This document shows, one piece after another, positions 34,391 through 45,700 of a stretch of 64,000 nucleotides of DNA (positions within the stretch are counted from its first letter, which is position 1; each line of letters begins with the position of its first letter). The stretch spans positions 930,001 through 994,000 of the forward strand of contig JADANN010000369.1 of NCBI GenBank assembly GCA_018806985.1. The letters run 5' to 3'. Both the position numbers and the translations under genes were made by a program. The DNA is from Angiostrongylus vasorum (taxonomy: Eukaryota > Nematoda > Chromadorea > Rhabditida > Metastrongylidae). The notes beneath the pieces were generated by a model. That model did no database searches, was not told the origin of the DNA, and saw nothing but the letters and a program-made list of their open reading frames with translations.

Positions 34391-35325
34391 CTTCTTTCAT
34401 ATCCGTGTAAATGTCATATTTCATTTACGTTTAACACTTCCTATGTTATTTTTAAGAAATCGTGCTTCATTGTCCTTCATACAAAATTGCAATGCCCAAA
34501 GTGTGGAAGCACAAATATAGAACACAGGATGCACTAACGACGGCCTCCGAAAAAAAAAGAACGGGAATTTACGACTGTTCATAATCTTCATAAGATGCCA
34601 ATCGGCATTCTCAATCCACATTCCCAATGCTACATTGGAACACCAAATATGCAGGGAGAGGTGATTCGTATGGCCAGTGCCACAGAATATTATCTAGTTG
34701 GAACAGTAGACAGTACCGAGAAGACCTAGACAAGACATATTTACCATGTATCACACTCATAAGCAAGAATATTTGAAAATTACGGTAAGTTTTCGAAGCA
34801 ATACAAATCTGCCAACACTTATTGAAGACATTTCAGACAATAGCGTTAAACTTTACCCTGAAAGATTGAAGCAACTCGTAAACAAAAACTATGAAATCAA
34901 CTTGCGACAACAAAACCAACTAATCCCATCAAGAACACCAAGAAAGGATTTGAGGCAAATGATGCAATGAATATAACAAGTATCGATCTTGCTAATTAAT
35001 GGATACCATTGATCTCATTAGTGACGCCGACAATTTCTCCAATCTTCTGACGTCCTGCAGCTGATTAGTACTGAACTGAACACAGACGACGTCGTCCGTC
35101 ATCTTCATCGTTAGCTTCCCGTCTCGATGGTTGTATTTCGTAACAAATCTTCAATAATAAGCTCATGTAGCAGACATGAAACACTAGTGTTATTCAAGGC
35201 CGTAAACTACACATAACACCATGCTTAGAGGATGATTGGTTAACTTAATACAATCTAGAAGGATATGAAGATGTGAGAGCACTAAAATAACTAGAAACAA
35301 CTTTTCCATACTATCCTTTACTTAA
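34391..35325. other. no feature seen
   Basis: An open frame at 34746-34970 contains GTAAGT near its start but has no acceptor and no recognisable product. Confidence 0.3.
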
Positions 35326-35690
35326 TTCGGATGGCCCGTCCTCACTGATTGAACGGGCCTCAGCGTAATCTCCATTTTTTGGAGATTTGCTGCTTTATCC
35401 ATGGTTTCCTTGAAATCCCAGGGTCAGCCTGGCCAAAGTCTGCCTTAGATCGTTACAACCACAGACAGTCGCCGCCTTTGTGAATCACAGGAAGATTTTC
35501 TACCATGCGACTAGTTCGATACGAAAACCCTGGCGGATCCTGATACTGATTTACTTAGCTGGGCATCCTGATGGAAACGCCGGACTCCTCTCAGCTTGGA
35601 CACCCTGCCAAGGAGATGGATCCCCCGCCGTACATCGCAGCCCGACACCCATTAATACCGAGCCACGATAAGGTGGTAAACCGTTGGGAA
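35326..35690 (-). repeat. family E repeat
   Basis: It starts on the plus strand with TCGGATGGCCCGTCCTCAC and ends with GGTGGTAAACCGTTGGG. The middle contains CAGCCTGGCCAAAGTCTGCC and GATGGAAACGCCGGACTCC, as in the copy at 34.1 kb. Confidence 0.75.
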
Positions 35691-36459
35691 AATACTACCA
35701 TTTATGTTATGATATAACGACGATTACAAACTAGCTTTAGCTACAAAGTTCACAGGAAACTACTTTACCAACAAACAATGGGACCCATCTATTTATTTAA
35801 TAAGGAGACTAGTGTCACTAAATCTGTAAGATATAGAACCACTTCAAAAAGTAATTAGACGAGATGTTCACCCAACCGTACAAAGAATCACTCAATGGTG
35901 ATGAAACCTTCAAAGTCCTGTGTTAGAAACGACATATCGAAAAAACACTTAGGGAAGCCAACATATTCGAGAAAGGGTGTAGTGCATGACTTCCCACCAC
36001 GACTCACGCCGTCAAAACTATACTTTTTAAAGAAAATATTTCAGCTGAAATAGAAAACGATACTCCATCGTTCGTAACAAGTAGACATACCTGCAACTAT
36101 CGGACTTCATGGAGTGTAGCTTCTCCACTGCCTTTACGAATTCGTCCCAACTCGTAAAGTAGGTCATCTAAAATACTTCAGATAGTCACTATATGGAACC
36201 ACAGAACTAAACACTACATGAAGGGAGAACGTCCTGACAGCGCGGATTTTCTCAGTTGATGAATACCGTAAATTAATATCGTCATCCTTTAATATAACAG
36301 CGACTAGAGCGCGAAATCGTCCAGGCGTTTCATAGCGTGCAGTTTCTGGAGTGTTTTAATTTCTCATAGAAATAGAAAAATAGCATCTTCTCATAGAGAT
36401 GGTAACGCGTAAGAAAGTAAGACCTAGAGCGTAGCCCTATGCCTTAGTGATCTCTCATG
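35691..36459. other. no feature seen
   Basis: AT-rich sequence. Nothing was recognised on either strand. Confidence 0.35.
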
Positions 36460-36575
36460 TGTTCGATTTCATTAAGCATCGTAGAGGGTGATCGGATACA
36501 TACTTTCGCTTATACAATAATCAGTGGTATCCTATCATTATATAAAGTCAGTGCTTTTACTCTCATTGTTTCCCG
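36460..36575 (-). repeat. SINE-A 3' fragment, diverged
   Basis: The plus strand reads TCGATTTCATTAAGCATCG, GGTGATCGGATACATAC and ATACAATAATCAGTGG, which follows the reversed SINE-A 3' half. The head is missing. Confidence 0.5.
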
Positions 36576-37029
36576 CAGAATAGTTTAGTGCTTATTTGGT
36601 AACCTCTGTGGGATGGGGCTTGCTTAGACCGCGGCTCAGGATCGAACGAAAGTTCATGGTTATATTGCAAGGGACATCAAACTAGTGCGCTTTTATGCTC
36701 CTGAGGAAAGAGTAAGCGTTTCGAATACACTAATTTGCTTTCTTATCGCAAAATAGCATCACCCTGACGTATGATTTATCGTGATGACTGGGCAATGTGT
36801 TGGTAAGTGTCGAAAGGCAATGCTCAGTGGGGCAGGGCTATCTACCTCACCAGAGTCGCCTACGAGTCCAACATTTCGACTGTGACTGATTGACGCACCA
36901 TTTTGAGGGAATATCAATTGGTACACGAATTACCGTTCATACAGCAGTTCAAATCTTCTAGGCTGTTACTCTGATATATTAAATTACTTTTACAACCGTG
37001 GGAGGCGTAAATGCAAATAATAATTCGAG

Positions 37030-37435
37030 GAATCCGACCTCCCAACGGTTTCCCGCCTCATCGTGGCTGGGAGATGTTCCTGGGTGTCGAGCTGCGATGT
37101 ACGGCAGGGGGGATTCATCTCCCCTAGCAGAGTCTCCCAAGATGAGAGGTAGTCCGACGTTTTCATTAGGAAGCCCAGCTAAAAGTAGAAATACCAGGAT
37201 CCACCATCGTCCTGGTATCAAATTAGTCGCATGGTGGCAAATCTCCCTCTGATCCACAAGGGCGGTGACTCCCTGTGGTGGCAGCGACCTGGGGGCAGAC
37301 TTTGACTCAAGTGACCTCAATACTCTAAGGAGACACCATGACTAAGCCAGCAAATCTCCGAAAAAATAGAGATTATGCTGGAGCCCGGACAGTCAGTGAA
37401 AACGGGCCATCCAAGTATCCAAGTAAGTAATTCGA
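37030..37435 (+). repeat. family E repeat, full copy
   Basis: It starts CTCCCAACGGTTTCCCGCC and ends GGGCCATCCAAGTATCCAAG followed by TAAGTAA. With the copies at 29.5, 35.3 and 44.9 kb it defines the element ends. Confidence 0.8.
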
Positions 37436-37784
37436 CGAATTTCGCTTTCTTAACAAAATTTGTAAGGTTGAGGATGAAAGATAGAGTTTCTGGTACCAAT
37501 AGATCCTACCAAAATACGATGTTCGAGTTCTTTATTTTGCATAGTCGAAGCAGTGAAGGCGCTAATGATGTGTTCTAGTATAACACGAAAGGCTAAATGT
37601 CCTAACATTTGGGCAAGGGCGACTAACATTCATTGCGTGTAAAATGTAAGCTATATTCTTCTAAATATTTTCGGTCATGATTTCGTGAAGGTTTTGGAAA
37701 CTCTGGACTGTTCCAACTTTGTGTAACTTTTGTCTACTATCTATCTACTTATTATTATTTTTTGCATCTCAGGTTATCATGTGA

Positions 37785-38030
37785 AATACAACTACAAATT
37801 TGCTGAGATACTCGCAAAACTTGAACCCCAAGGCCAGATCGAACCGCGATTTCTAGTACCGACGGCCCACTTGTTACGCACGGTACGACGGAGGCCCCCG
37901 TTCTGCCATTCGCTCAGCCACCCTTCTTCTCAGTCCAAAGCCCCCCGGATGGGGTGGTAATCGCTGTTCGATCTGGCCTGGGCTCCAAGTTTTGGAAATA
38001 TCTCACTATCGTTGAAGTTGTTTTCATTTT
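37785..38030. repeat. foldback/MITE-like element (family D), full copy
   Basis: The left arm (TGCTGAGATACTCGCAAAAC... GGCCAGATCGAACCGCGATT) and right arm (TAATCGCTGTTCGATCTGGC... CCAAGTTTTGGAAATATCTC) are about 60 bp and inverted. The roughly 100-bp centre has its own small hairpin (GTACCGACGG... CGCACGGTAC). Confidence 0.75.
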
Positions 38031-38090
38031 CTAGATCTGTCCTCAAACATGTTTCTCTGCTATGCTGAGGAGTAAATTTGAGAAGTGTTT

Positions 38091-38400
38091 CTAATACATC
38101 CTCAACGGAGCCCAATTTTCGACCCATGCGACATCGGGTGAACCGTGATTTTTTTTTCCCATTAGTGATTGCGTAGAACTCAATGCACCTAATCCCGTTA
38201 TGCAGTTCCTACCACTCAGTGTAAAAGGTGAGGGGAGAACAGATTTCGCGGAAAAAAAACCCGACCCGAAAAAACAAATACGTGGGAATGGTATGAACCA
38301 CACGTGATTCTTATCGTCCTCTCTGCTCCACCCACCCCTTTGAACCACATACCGCGGGGTGGGTTTTTCGAGAAGCTGTTGTTCGTATGATTACGATTTA
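38091..38400. other. GC-richer stretch of unknown origin
   Basis: It is open on the minus strand but has poly-G/poly-A runs that would give low-quality protein. No family was recognised. Confidence 0.2.
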
Positions 38401-38454
38401 GATTTTCATCTTTCCGTATGTGTTATTGGACCTTTCGACACAGTAAATTGCCTA

Positions 38455-38605
38455 TCAATATACCCTTCCAGGCTCTGAAGAAGGCAAAACTGCCGAAACG
38501 TCAGCTTTAACGGAATAACGAATAAAGTAATACCTAATGTTTGCTCAACAAGAATATCGAGAACTATTTGATCATTGCCGATCTTAATAGAAAGTCGGCC
38601 GTGGG
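38455..38605 (+). repeat. solo PLE terminal repeat, third subfamily
   Basis: A hammerhead-like motif (38468-38508) is followed, after about 70 bp, by the outer PLE segment GATCTTAATAGAAAGTCGGC. No PLE coding sequence is adjacent. Confidence 0.65.
38468..38508 (+). ncRNA. hammerhead-ribozyme-like motif, compensated variant
   Basis: GGCT with AGCT as stem I (one G-U pair), core CTGAAGA (fits CUGANGA), stem II GGCA-AAAC-TGCC, GAAA, C, GTC. Compared with 4.46 kb, the inner stem II pair changed from G-C to A-U on both sides, and the loop and the variable core position also differ. All invariant bases are kept. Confidence 0.65.
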
Positions 38606-40789
38606 AGTTAATTTACAGTGTTTCATAATTGATTAGGTTTTCAGTACTCGTTATGAAAGTCGAGTGGAATCACGGCGATACATATCAAATGGCATATCCT
38701 TGGAGCATCATTTTCGTATACGCTACAAATTGCGGTTTTGTAGTTTAGAAAAGGTGTGAGACTTTCCATGTGTAGTACACACTTTAGGTGGTGACGAACA
38801 TCGCAGGTCGTTTCCTTTCGTTGCTCACGTTCAAGTGCGCAAAGGGCAGCCACGAACACAATGGCACCGATGGATCAAAGTCGGTCCGGACAGCCGGATT
38901 ATTCAATTCATCTAGTCCTGATGTTTCAATCGCTCACTCACTGCAGTAATTCTGGAGCGCTGGAAACGCGGTTGTTGGAAATGCTGTGAACCACAGGCGT
39001 GGTCTTTGATCGAACCTCCCATCATTCCGAATTCTTTGATGGTGGATGCTGGAACAACGAAGACATATAGAGAATTCCTCTATCAAATAGGGAATCTATC
39101 TACCTAACAAACACATTCTATAAGTCGATAGAGAGTACATTTTTTCCCAATACAAGGCGATAAATGAAGAGTTAGAGGATAAGCGAAGACGAGCCGCACA
39201 AAGGAATAATAGCAATATTACTCCATTAGTTGAGATCACCCAGTAATCGATTCGGTCGGCTATAAGAAAAGCTCAGCAATGTGGTAGTGAAGAAAACTAT
39301 GTGTAGGACATTATAATGAAATCCACTGCACCTTAAAGGAGGATGAGATTATTGCCGAATTTATTACTTAAATATTTCTACCTTACAAACAAACGGAAAC
39401 AGTGTCATCTATGCAATCTACAAAAGCTTCTTGGCAGCTTCTCTCTTCTTCCGGCGGTTTTCTGCCTCCTTCTTAATAACCTCTTTTTCCAAATACCATG
39501 TTTCCTAAGAACTTGTCATATGTAGGTCGTATACGATAAGATTACTTTTCTTAGAAATTTGATGAACTATCATTTACCGTTACTAGTTCCTTATTTCTGC
39601 TTAGTCTGTCCAGTTTTTCGCGACGAATGATGGCATAATGTCTGTAAAGTGGATTTTCAGATATAGAACCTTAAAATGACAAACTTCATTGATTGACGAA
39701 GCCCTCTTAATCAATACGCATTCTTTGCTCAGCTGTTTCTGCTGAGTTGTAATCAGTATTAGACACCAACTAAGTAGTTTTGGTGAATGTCGATTATCAC
39801 CTAATTTAAGGACACATGAAAGACCTGTATGAAAGCACGGTAATGTTGAAGCATATGGTGAACACGAGTGAAACGAGCACGATGTGAAACCACTCGCTCT
39901 TCGGATAATCTTCCTCGTCGTCATAGAGCATTCGCACCGTTCCACTGGACTAAAAACCCTTTTACCTTTCCTTTTGAAGCATACTTAATTTGTATGACTA
40001 AACCAACCGTCATTGCTAGGGCTTTTCAGCAGGCACTTGAAATGTGGCTTGTCTGGAAATACGAATAAATTTTCACGAGCGACTGAGCTATTAGGCTTCT
40101 CACTTAAGCACAAAGCTCGCGCAACTTTTTAATAGGTGAAACGGAAGCGGATATGAATTCAGCAGTAGTAGGTCTTATTTCTTTATCTGCTGCAATTCTT
40201 TGTACAATGAAATGTCCTATCTTGTGTAATATGGAGGATGAACTGTTACAGATCCAACAATTACTGAGTGGACCCTCTCTGTAGTTGGTAACATTTCTTA
40301 GCAGGACAAAGTAGCCTAATCTATGTTTAGTAGCGTTAGTGGAATACTACGTGCATAGAAGTCTTCATTACATATCTTTGGACAGGTATTTTTTATGCTT
40401 CGTTTACAATCTCGACCATTTATTTCTTTAGATCCTAGTGAAATAGTCTGCTGCACGTATTCAGTTTGGTTGTTAGTCGAGCTTTAACTCTCATCAAATA
40501 GTGCATATTGGATATTACTTGTTAGCGCAGAAATAATGGCGGTTCTTGTCTTGTAACTCTACAATAAGCATTTGGTCATTGTAGCGTATCATTTTAAAGG
40601 TTACCTCTCCTAACAATTCTTTTCGGCTGTTTAAAATGATATTGTTAAAACAGCCAATTCATGTCGATTTTCCTAAGGAGTTCAAATCTAGATATATTTA
40701 GTCGAAAACAACTCGGAATGTCATCAAGACGCGGAGCCAAGCGCTTAGGATAAGGAAAGCACGTGTGGTTTGAAAACTTCTTACCGGAG
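38606..40789. other. no firm feature
   Basis: Minus-strand open stretches at 38641-38859 (ALCALEREQRKETTCDVRHH) and 39601-39945 look more protein-like than background, but clear splice sites are lacking, so they are not called. Confidence 0.3.
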
Positions 40790-41345
40790 ATAAGAGTGCT
40801 CATGACAAATGCCGTGAGCGCCTGTTAGGGAGTTGACGACGATCATCTGTAGGGTGAAAGCTGTGGAAAATCTCAACTCCCACTATGCAGCAATCGTCCA
40901 AAATATGGAGAACACTGGTAGGTTGGAAAGCATCGGTGAACTGGTGCCACAAGAACTGAGCGAAGAGCTCAACAATCCTCATAGTGTGGCTCTGTACTTC
41001 TTTTAATAAAAAAAGCGGAAACTCTTTCGGTTGAATTGTGACATACGACGAAAGGTTGGTTGTATATGACAGCCGGCGATGATCAAGATGAGGCTCTTAA
41101 GCTTTTTCCAAATGGTAATATGCATCGAGAATTCAGTACAACGTCCTCAGTTCTAGTGAAACGGCTGCAACAGAGAAGTGAGGTGCTGAGATAGACACTT
41201 CAAACATTACAGCATGGATATCCAGTTATGGTCAACAGAGGACACTCTTCTTCCAACAAACGCTCCGGCACCGACTACTTTTTTCAAGAACAGCCCGGCA
41301 CTTCTTATAAATTTGCTGGACGATCAACAAGAGGACAAATAATAC
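40790..41345 (+). pseudogene. mariner-type transposase relic
   Basis: Segments in shifting plus-strand frames follow the mariner order. About 40885-40975 gives YAAIVQNMENTGRLESIGEL and VPQELSEELNN, the region before the catalytic core. IVTYDERLVVYDSRR at about 41034-41080 is the block around the second catalytic Asp (family form usually DEKW). About 41225-41300 encodes MVNRGHSSSNKRSGTDYFF-like text, matching the region before the third acidic residue. There are several stops and frameshifts. It is a different copy, on the opposite strand, from the relic at 25.3 kb. Confidence 0.65.
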
Positions 41346-42012
41346 AAGTGATGTTAAGACTCGCTAACTAATAGATTGAAAACTCGTGATCGTTCTTAAT
41401 TATGAATGGAATTTGAGTGTCAGCTTTGCCTAAACGCTCGATAATTATTTCAGCTAAATCGCGACTGCCACGAACTTCTCTCATAGAGGGATCTCAAACC
41501 GGTTGTTGGCGAGGCAACATCCCTAGATGGGGCGGATAGGGGGATTAATCGCGATCAAAAACCGACCTTTGCTTCCCAGAGACGCTGGCGGAACCAAGGG
41601 ATCGACTCTCTGTTTCTGCTGTGCCGATTTGGCACATACATTTTTGTATTTACGAGGACGTATTCATGCATGCGTGGGTGTGTTTGTGCGGAATGTATTT
41701 TACGCGTCATTTCGGCCAAAGGCCTGTAGTCAAGTGAAAGGGAAGTATATGAGAGGCGGTTAGGAGTCGCCTTCAACAGATAAGCTCCCCGTCTTTTCTG
41801 TGAGAGACTGGTAAGCTACCCGTGAGTGCATCTATCCTCTGGTTCCTAGCTCGGCAAGCTATATGTGGATATCAAACGCTAAACAGCAAAGTAAACGGCT
41901 CTCATTCCTCTGACCTCGAAAGAGCACCCGATTCGGTAGCGTTGGGTAGGGTGAGTACGGAGAGACTGCTTAGAGATCAGGGCCAGTGTAGGCTGCCTAA
42001 ATCGCAAAAAAA

Positions 42013-42760
42013 CTAAAGTGACGATCTGTACCTACAATGCATGCAAACTTGTATCTGAGTGTTCCATAAGGGACTTGATCATTCAGACAAGATGAATAAA
42101 GTACGAAGTCATCAAAATAGCGGGCTGAGAAGATGCTACATATTCAACGCCGTCTGCGACATCAGCGAAAAACTTTCCTCCTCGTAGCATGTGACAGTAG
42201 AGAAGTCGGCGTTCTCGTCAGCACGAGTTTGACCATGAACATCGATTCTTTCGAACAACTAGCAACCCGAGTCGGACGTTTGCCGGTGAAGAGATGTGGA
42301 TCTATACCGGCGTTGACAGCCTTCGTTGTCTACGCACCGACATCGAAGTGGGACGTAAACGAAGTCGAAACGTTCTATATAGACCTGGAGAATTTACAGA
42401 GAAGCGCATCCATTCTTTATGGTGATCACTAGACATTTTACCGCTAATATTGGACCCAGAAGAAGTGTCATATTGGGACCCACTGATTAGAGTGGAACGA
42501 ACAAGGTGAGCGGATGCCTAGGTTTATAACGGCAATACCATTCATGGTAACTCGCAATTTCAGAAGCCCCACTCTCAATGGTGGACCTTTGACTCTATCA
42601 ATGGATAGTACCATAACGAAATAGACCACATCATAGTGAATCGAGGGTTTTGCCTAACCGATGTCGTTGTTCTCCCAAAATTCAACAAGGGGTTAGACCA
42701 TCCCCTCCTTCGTACAAGATTTCATTTCACATAGAAAGGAGAAAAAAGCCACCGAATTGG
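42013..42760 (+). pseudogene. RTE endonuclease (APE-type) domain, broken
   Basis: The domain opens VTICTYNACKLVSECSIRDL, the usual start of the RTE APE-like nuclease. The frame then shifts. LLVACDSREVGVLVSTSL and TAFVVYAPTSKWDVNEVETF (about 42178-42380) carry the central strand and the Y-A-P-T motif. HHIVNRGFCLTDVVV-type text near 42628-42675 in yet another frame is close to the C-terminal SDH-region equivalent. The expected catalytic His region is not intact, and at least three frame changes occur. The domain would nick target DNA at insertion; here it cannot be made. Confidence 0.7.
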
Positions 42761-42944
42761 AAAAATGAAGTCCGAAAACCACCATAAATTTGGATTTATT
42801 CAGTTCGTTAGTCAGCCCTTGGGGAGATGCCGTTTTTTGATAACATCGACGACGAATACGATCGTCTCATTTAACATCTTCACGCGAGCGATGTGAAAGC
42901 TGTGGGTCGAAATTCACCAAGAGACGTCTGTCTCTGGCAACACT

Positions 42945-44716
42945 CTAAAGCTGATACATCAGCGTGGTATCGCACGAACTACTGGCAACATCCAACTCAC
43001 ACCCGAACTTGCTAAACAACGCAGACAAATGATAAAATATCTTGAAAAGAGAAGAGTAGCAGTTATGGTCGAAGCCGCAGAGGGTGAGAAAAGCATTCGC
43101 AAAGCCCATCGAAGCTGTGTCAATTACAAAGCGAAGATGACTGCGCTCCGACGTCCAGACGGAACAGTTACAGCTATCAGAAAGGCAGTGGAGAAAACCA
43201 ATCACGAATACTACTCAAATCTCTTCAACAGCCATGTCCATCATGTGAAATAAAGGAGGATAGATATGTCGTACCACTTGGTCTTCCTTCCAAAATACGA
43301 CATGTTAATTCGTCGGTGAAAAATCGAAGAGCCCCAGATCCGGATAGGATAAGATCTGAACACCTGAACGAACTTCCGCCAGCCCTCGTAAACACATTGG
43401 CTCGACTCTTCACACGTTACCTAGCAAAACCCAAAGTTCCTATTTAGTCGAAGACCAACAAGACTGCACAATTGTTCAAGAAGGGTGACTTCCACGATAT
43501 CGGCAAACATCGTGCAATCTGCTTGTTGTGTGTCGTCTACAAACTGTTCACTCGGATCATCCTAAACAGGATTTACATAATACTCTACGAAGGACAGCCA
43601 GTGAGCAAGCAGAGTTTCGAAAAGGATTCGGTATGGTGGAACAAATCCACACCATAAAAAAGACTCGTTGAAGTGTGGCGAAAGGAGAAAAGACTGCTCA
43701 TTCTCAATTTCATAGATTCATGGAAAGCCTGACTTGACACCGTTGAGATAGAAGCAGTCAAGGAAGTCTTGGTCAGCCAGCGCATCTCATTTTACGGCGT
43801 AAATATTCTTCATGAATTGTATAAAAAATGTCACAATAAAAAATATTACCATTCCATAATGATATTAACATCGGCGTCCAAAGAGGAGTTAGGCAGGGCG
43901 ATACCATCTTAGCATAAATTATTTACCGCCATCCTCGAGAATGCCATGCGTGCTTTGGAGTAGGATAAGATGGAAGTGAAAATCGGTGGTCGACAAATAC
44001 ACCACCTTCGCTTTGCTGATGACATCGTCCTTATAACACCAAACATTAGCCAAGCGGAACGTATGCTTGCCGACTTTAATAAAGCCTGTGGAAAGATTGG
44101 TCTTCGACTAAATCTCACAAAAACGATGTCCATGTTCAAGAAGAACGGACTGGTTTCGTATGCCCCATTCACGCTCAACGGAACGAATATCTCTGAATGC
44201 TCCAGTTATGTCTATGTAGGTCAGGAAATCAATATGATGAACGACTTAGCTCCAAAGCTGAGCAGAAGGAAACGAGCGGCTTGGGGAGCTTTCAAGAGCA
44301 TCGAGGATGTAGTGAGGAGAACAAGGAACATCCGGCTCCATGCCCACCTTTTTGACTCAACGGTACTACCTGCGTTAACGTATGCGCCATAAACCTGGTC
44401 GCTGCGTAAACAGAATGAAAAATCACTCAGCGTTATCGAACGCGCATTCGAAAGGACGATGTTAGGACTATCCTCTGTCACGCAAGTAAGGGAAGGGATC
44501 CGAAGCTCCAGCCTGCGTCAACGATCAAAAATCAAAGATGCCGTTGTGTATGCCAAACAGCCGTAGATAAGGTTTGCCGGACACGTAATGCGTATGCATG
44601 GCAACCGATGGACAAGAGCCGTTAGTGACCGGATTCCTCGGGATGTCAAACGCACTGCAAGAAGACCACCGAACCGATGGTCAGAGTTCTTGGCGAAGAC
44701 CTTAGAAGAAAGATAT
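42945..44716 (+). pseudogene. RTE reverse transcriptase and C-terminal region, broken
   Basis: A linker region (43029-43240: RRVAVMVEAAEGEKSIRKAH, SCVNYKAKMTALRRPDGTVT) leads into the RT. LFKKGDFHDIGKHRAICLLC (about 43470-43530) is the palm/fingers part. FIDSWKA then a stop then LDTVEIEA (about 43710-43760) is motif A with its Asp region damaged. GVQRGVRQGDT (about 43874-43906) is motif B. HHLRFADDIVLITPNISQAE (about 43997-44056) has the catalytic F-ADD of motif C. Post-RT blocks follow: LDFNKACGKIGLRLNLTKTM-like text, APFTLNGTNISECSSYVYVG and MLGLSSVTQVREGIRS. A TAA at about 44391 replaces the Glu seen in the 32.4-kb copy (YAP-stop-TW against YASETW). Confidence 0.8.
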
Positions 44717-45543
44717 CGCCACAACAATGCTGAGGTATTTGAAAAACCCCGAACTACAGCTGTCCGTGGTAGGATCGAACTCGCTATTACCTTTTCTAGG
44801 GCCTAACGCATTGGCCACCACATCATGCAGGTCCTTCCTTTCTCCTTTCTATCAGCTAGTTCTCTATCTACCAGTGCTATTAGCAGTCACCCGCCAACGG
44901 GATTAATTCCTTGGTGATGGGTGATTTCTGGTGGTACTGTTGGATACCTCCCAACGGTTTACCGCCTCGTCGTGGCTGGGATGTGTTCCTGGGTGTCGGG
45001 TTGCGATGTACAGCGGGAGGATTAGCCTCCTCAGCAGGGTCTCCCAAGCTGGGAAAGAGTCCGGCGTTTGCACCAGGAAGCCTAGCTAAGAGTAAACCAG
45101 TACACCATCCTGGTGTCAAAGTCGCATGGTGGCAAATCTCCCTCTGATCCACAAGAGCTTCAACTGACTGTCGTGGTGACGACCTGGGGCAGACTTTGGC
45201 CAGGCTGTCCTCGGGATTCCAGGGAACCACAGTAGCTTAACCAGCAAATCTCCGAAAAATGGTGATTATGCTGGGACCCCCCACAACCAGTGAGGACAAG
45301 CCGTTCAAGTATCAAGTAATAAGTGCTGTTGGATAGAAAACTAGCTGAGAGAAATGCGAAACCAAAGGGACGCATGGTGTCGTGGTGAGCACGTTAGTTT
45401 ATAAAAGGGTAAGCGCGCGTTCATTCCCTACCGCAGACACCTGAAGTCTGGAGTTTTGCAAATATCTCAGCACTATTCTGGTTGTGTTTCACATAATACC
45501 CTGCCGTAAAAAATCGTAGTAGGCAGTAAATAAGAAAGTCAAC
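44717..45543. mobile_element. foldback (long-TIR) element, family C, inserted in RTE
   Basis: The left arm 44717-44885 and the right arm 45323-45541 are inverted copies, pairing for example CTGAGGTATTTGAAAAACCC on the left with GGAGTTTTGCAAATATCTCAG on the right. The flanking RTE sequence reads GAAAGATAT before and CAAGGATAT after, a probable 8-9 bp target duplication. Long TIRs with a 9-bp duplication would suit a Mutator-like element (inference). No transposase is present. A family E repeat occupies the middle. The left arm's outer 70 bp appear to be missing compared with the right. Confidence 0.75.
44945..45315 (+). repeat. family E repeat nested inside the foldback element
   Basis: It runs from CTCCCAACGGTTTACCGCC to the tail CAAGTATCAAGTAATAAG. 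Order and length match the copies at 29.5 and 37.0 kb. It lies between the two family C arms. Confidence 0.8.
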
Positions 45544-45551
45544 AAGGATAT

Positions 45552-45700
45552 GATCCTGAGTCCCCTAGAGCGAACAGAACCCCACTGGGCTACTCTTGCA
45601 AGCGAAAGGGAGAAATCGAAAGTTTGTTGGCACTCACTCGGCTCACTCGACGATAAACGGGCCGACATGTGATACATGTGGTGCAGATGAAGTCGCGATC
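45552..45700 (+). pseudogene. RTE 3' end, separated by insertion
   Basis: It resumes where 44716 stops, as shown by collinearity with 32797-32935 of the other RTE fragment: CCTAGAGCGAACAGAACCCC, GGGCTACTCTTGCAAGCG and CTCACTCGACGATAAACGGG. It encodes the last part of the RTE protein in broken frames. Confidence 0.75.

Larger units (their letters stand above)
41500..44716 (+). mobile_element. RTE-type LINE, long but decayed copy (main part)
   Basis: Contains the element's leader (41500-42012, GC-richer), an APE-type endonuclease region, an RT region and the post-RT region, all collinear. The 3' end is split away by a foldback insertion at 44717 and resumes at 45552. The 5' boundary is approximate, placed where GC-richer leader sequence (GGCAACATCCCTAGATGGGG) begins. 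RTE LINEs encode a nicking endonuclease and RT for target-primed insertion. This copy has many frameshifts and stops and is inactive. Confidence 0.8.

Noticed and set aside
36979..37320. Minus-strand open frame of 113 codons
   Set aside because: It lies inside a family E repeat; the other E copies (29.5, 34.1, 35.3, 44.9 kb) do not keep the frame.
38941..39060. Another SINE head near GATCGAACC
   Set aside because: Only the B-box-like string matches; no A box at the right distance and no SINE body follows.
41527..41763. Open frame starting MGRIGGLIAIKNRPLLPRDA
   Set aside because: It sits in what looks like the RTE leader just before the endonuclease domain and has no recognisable protein content.
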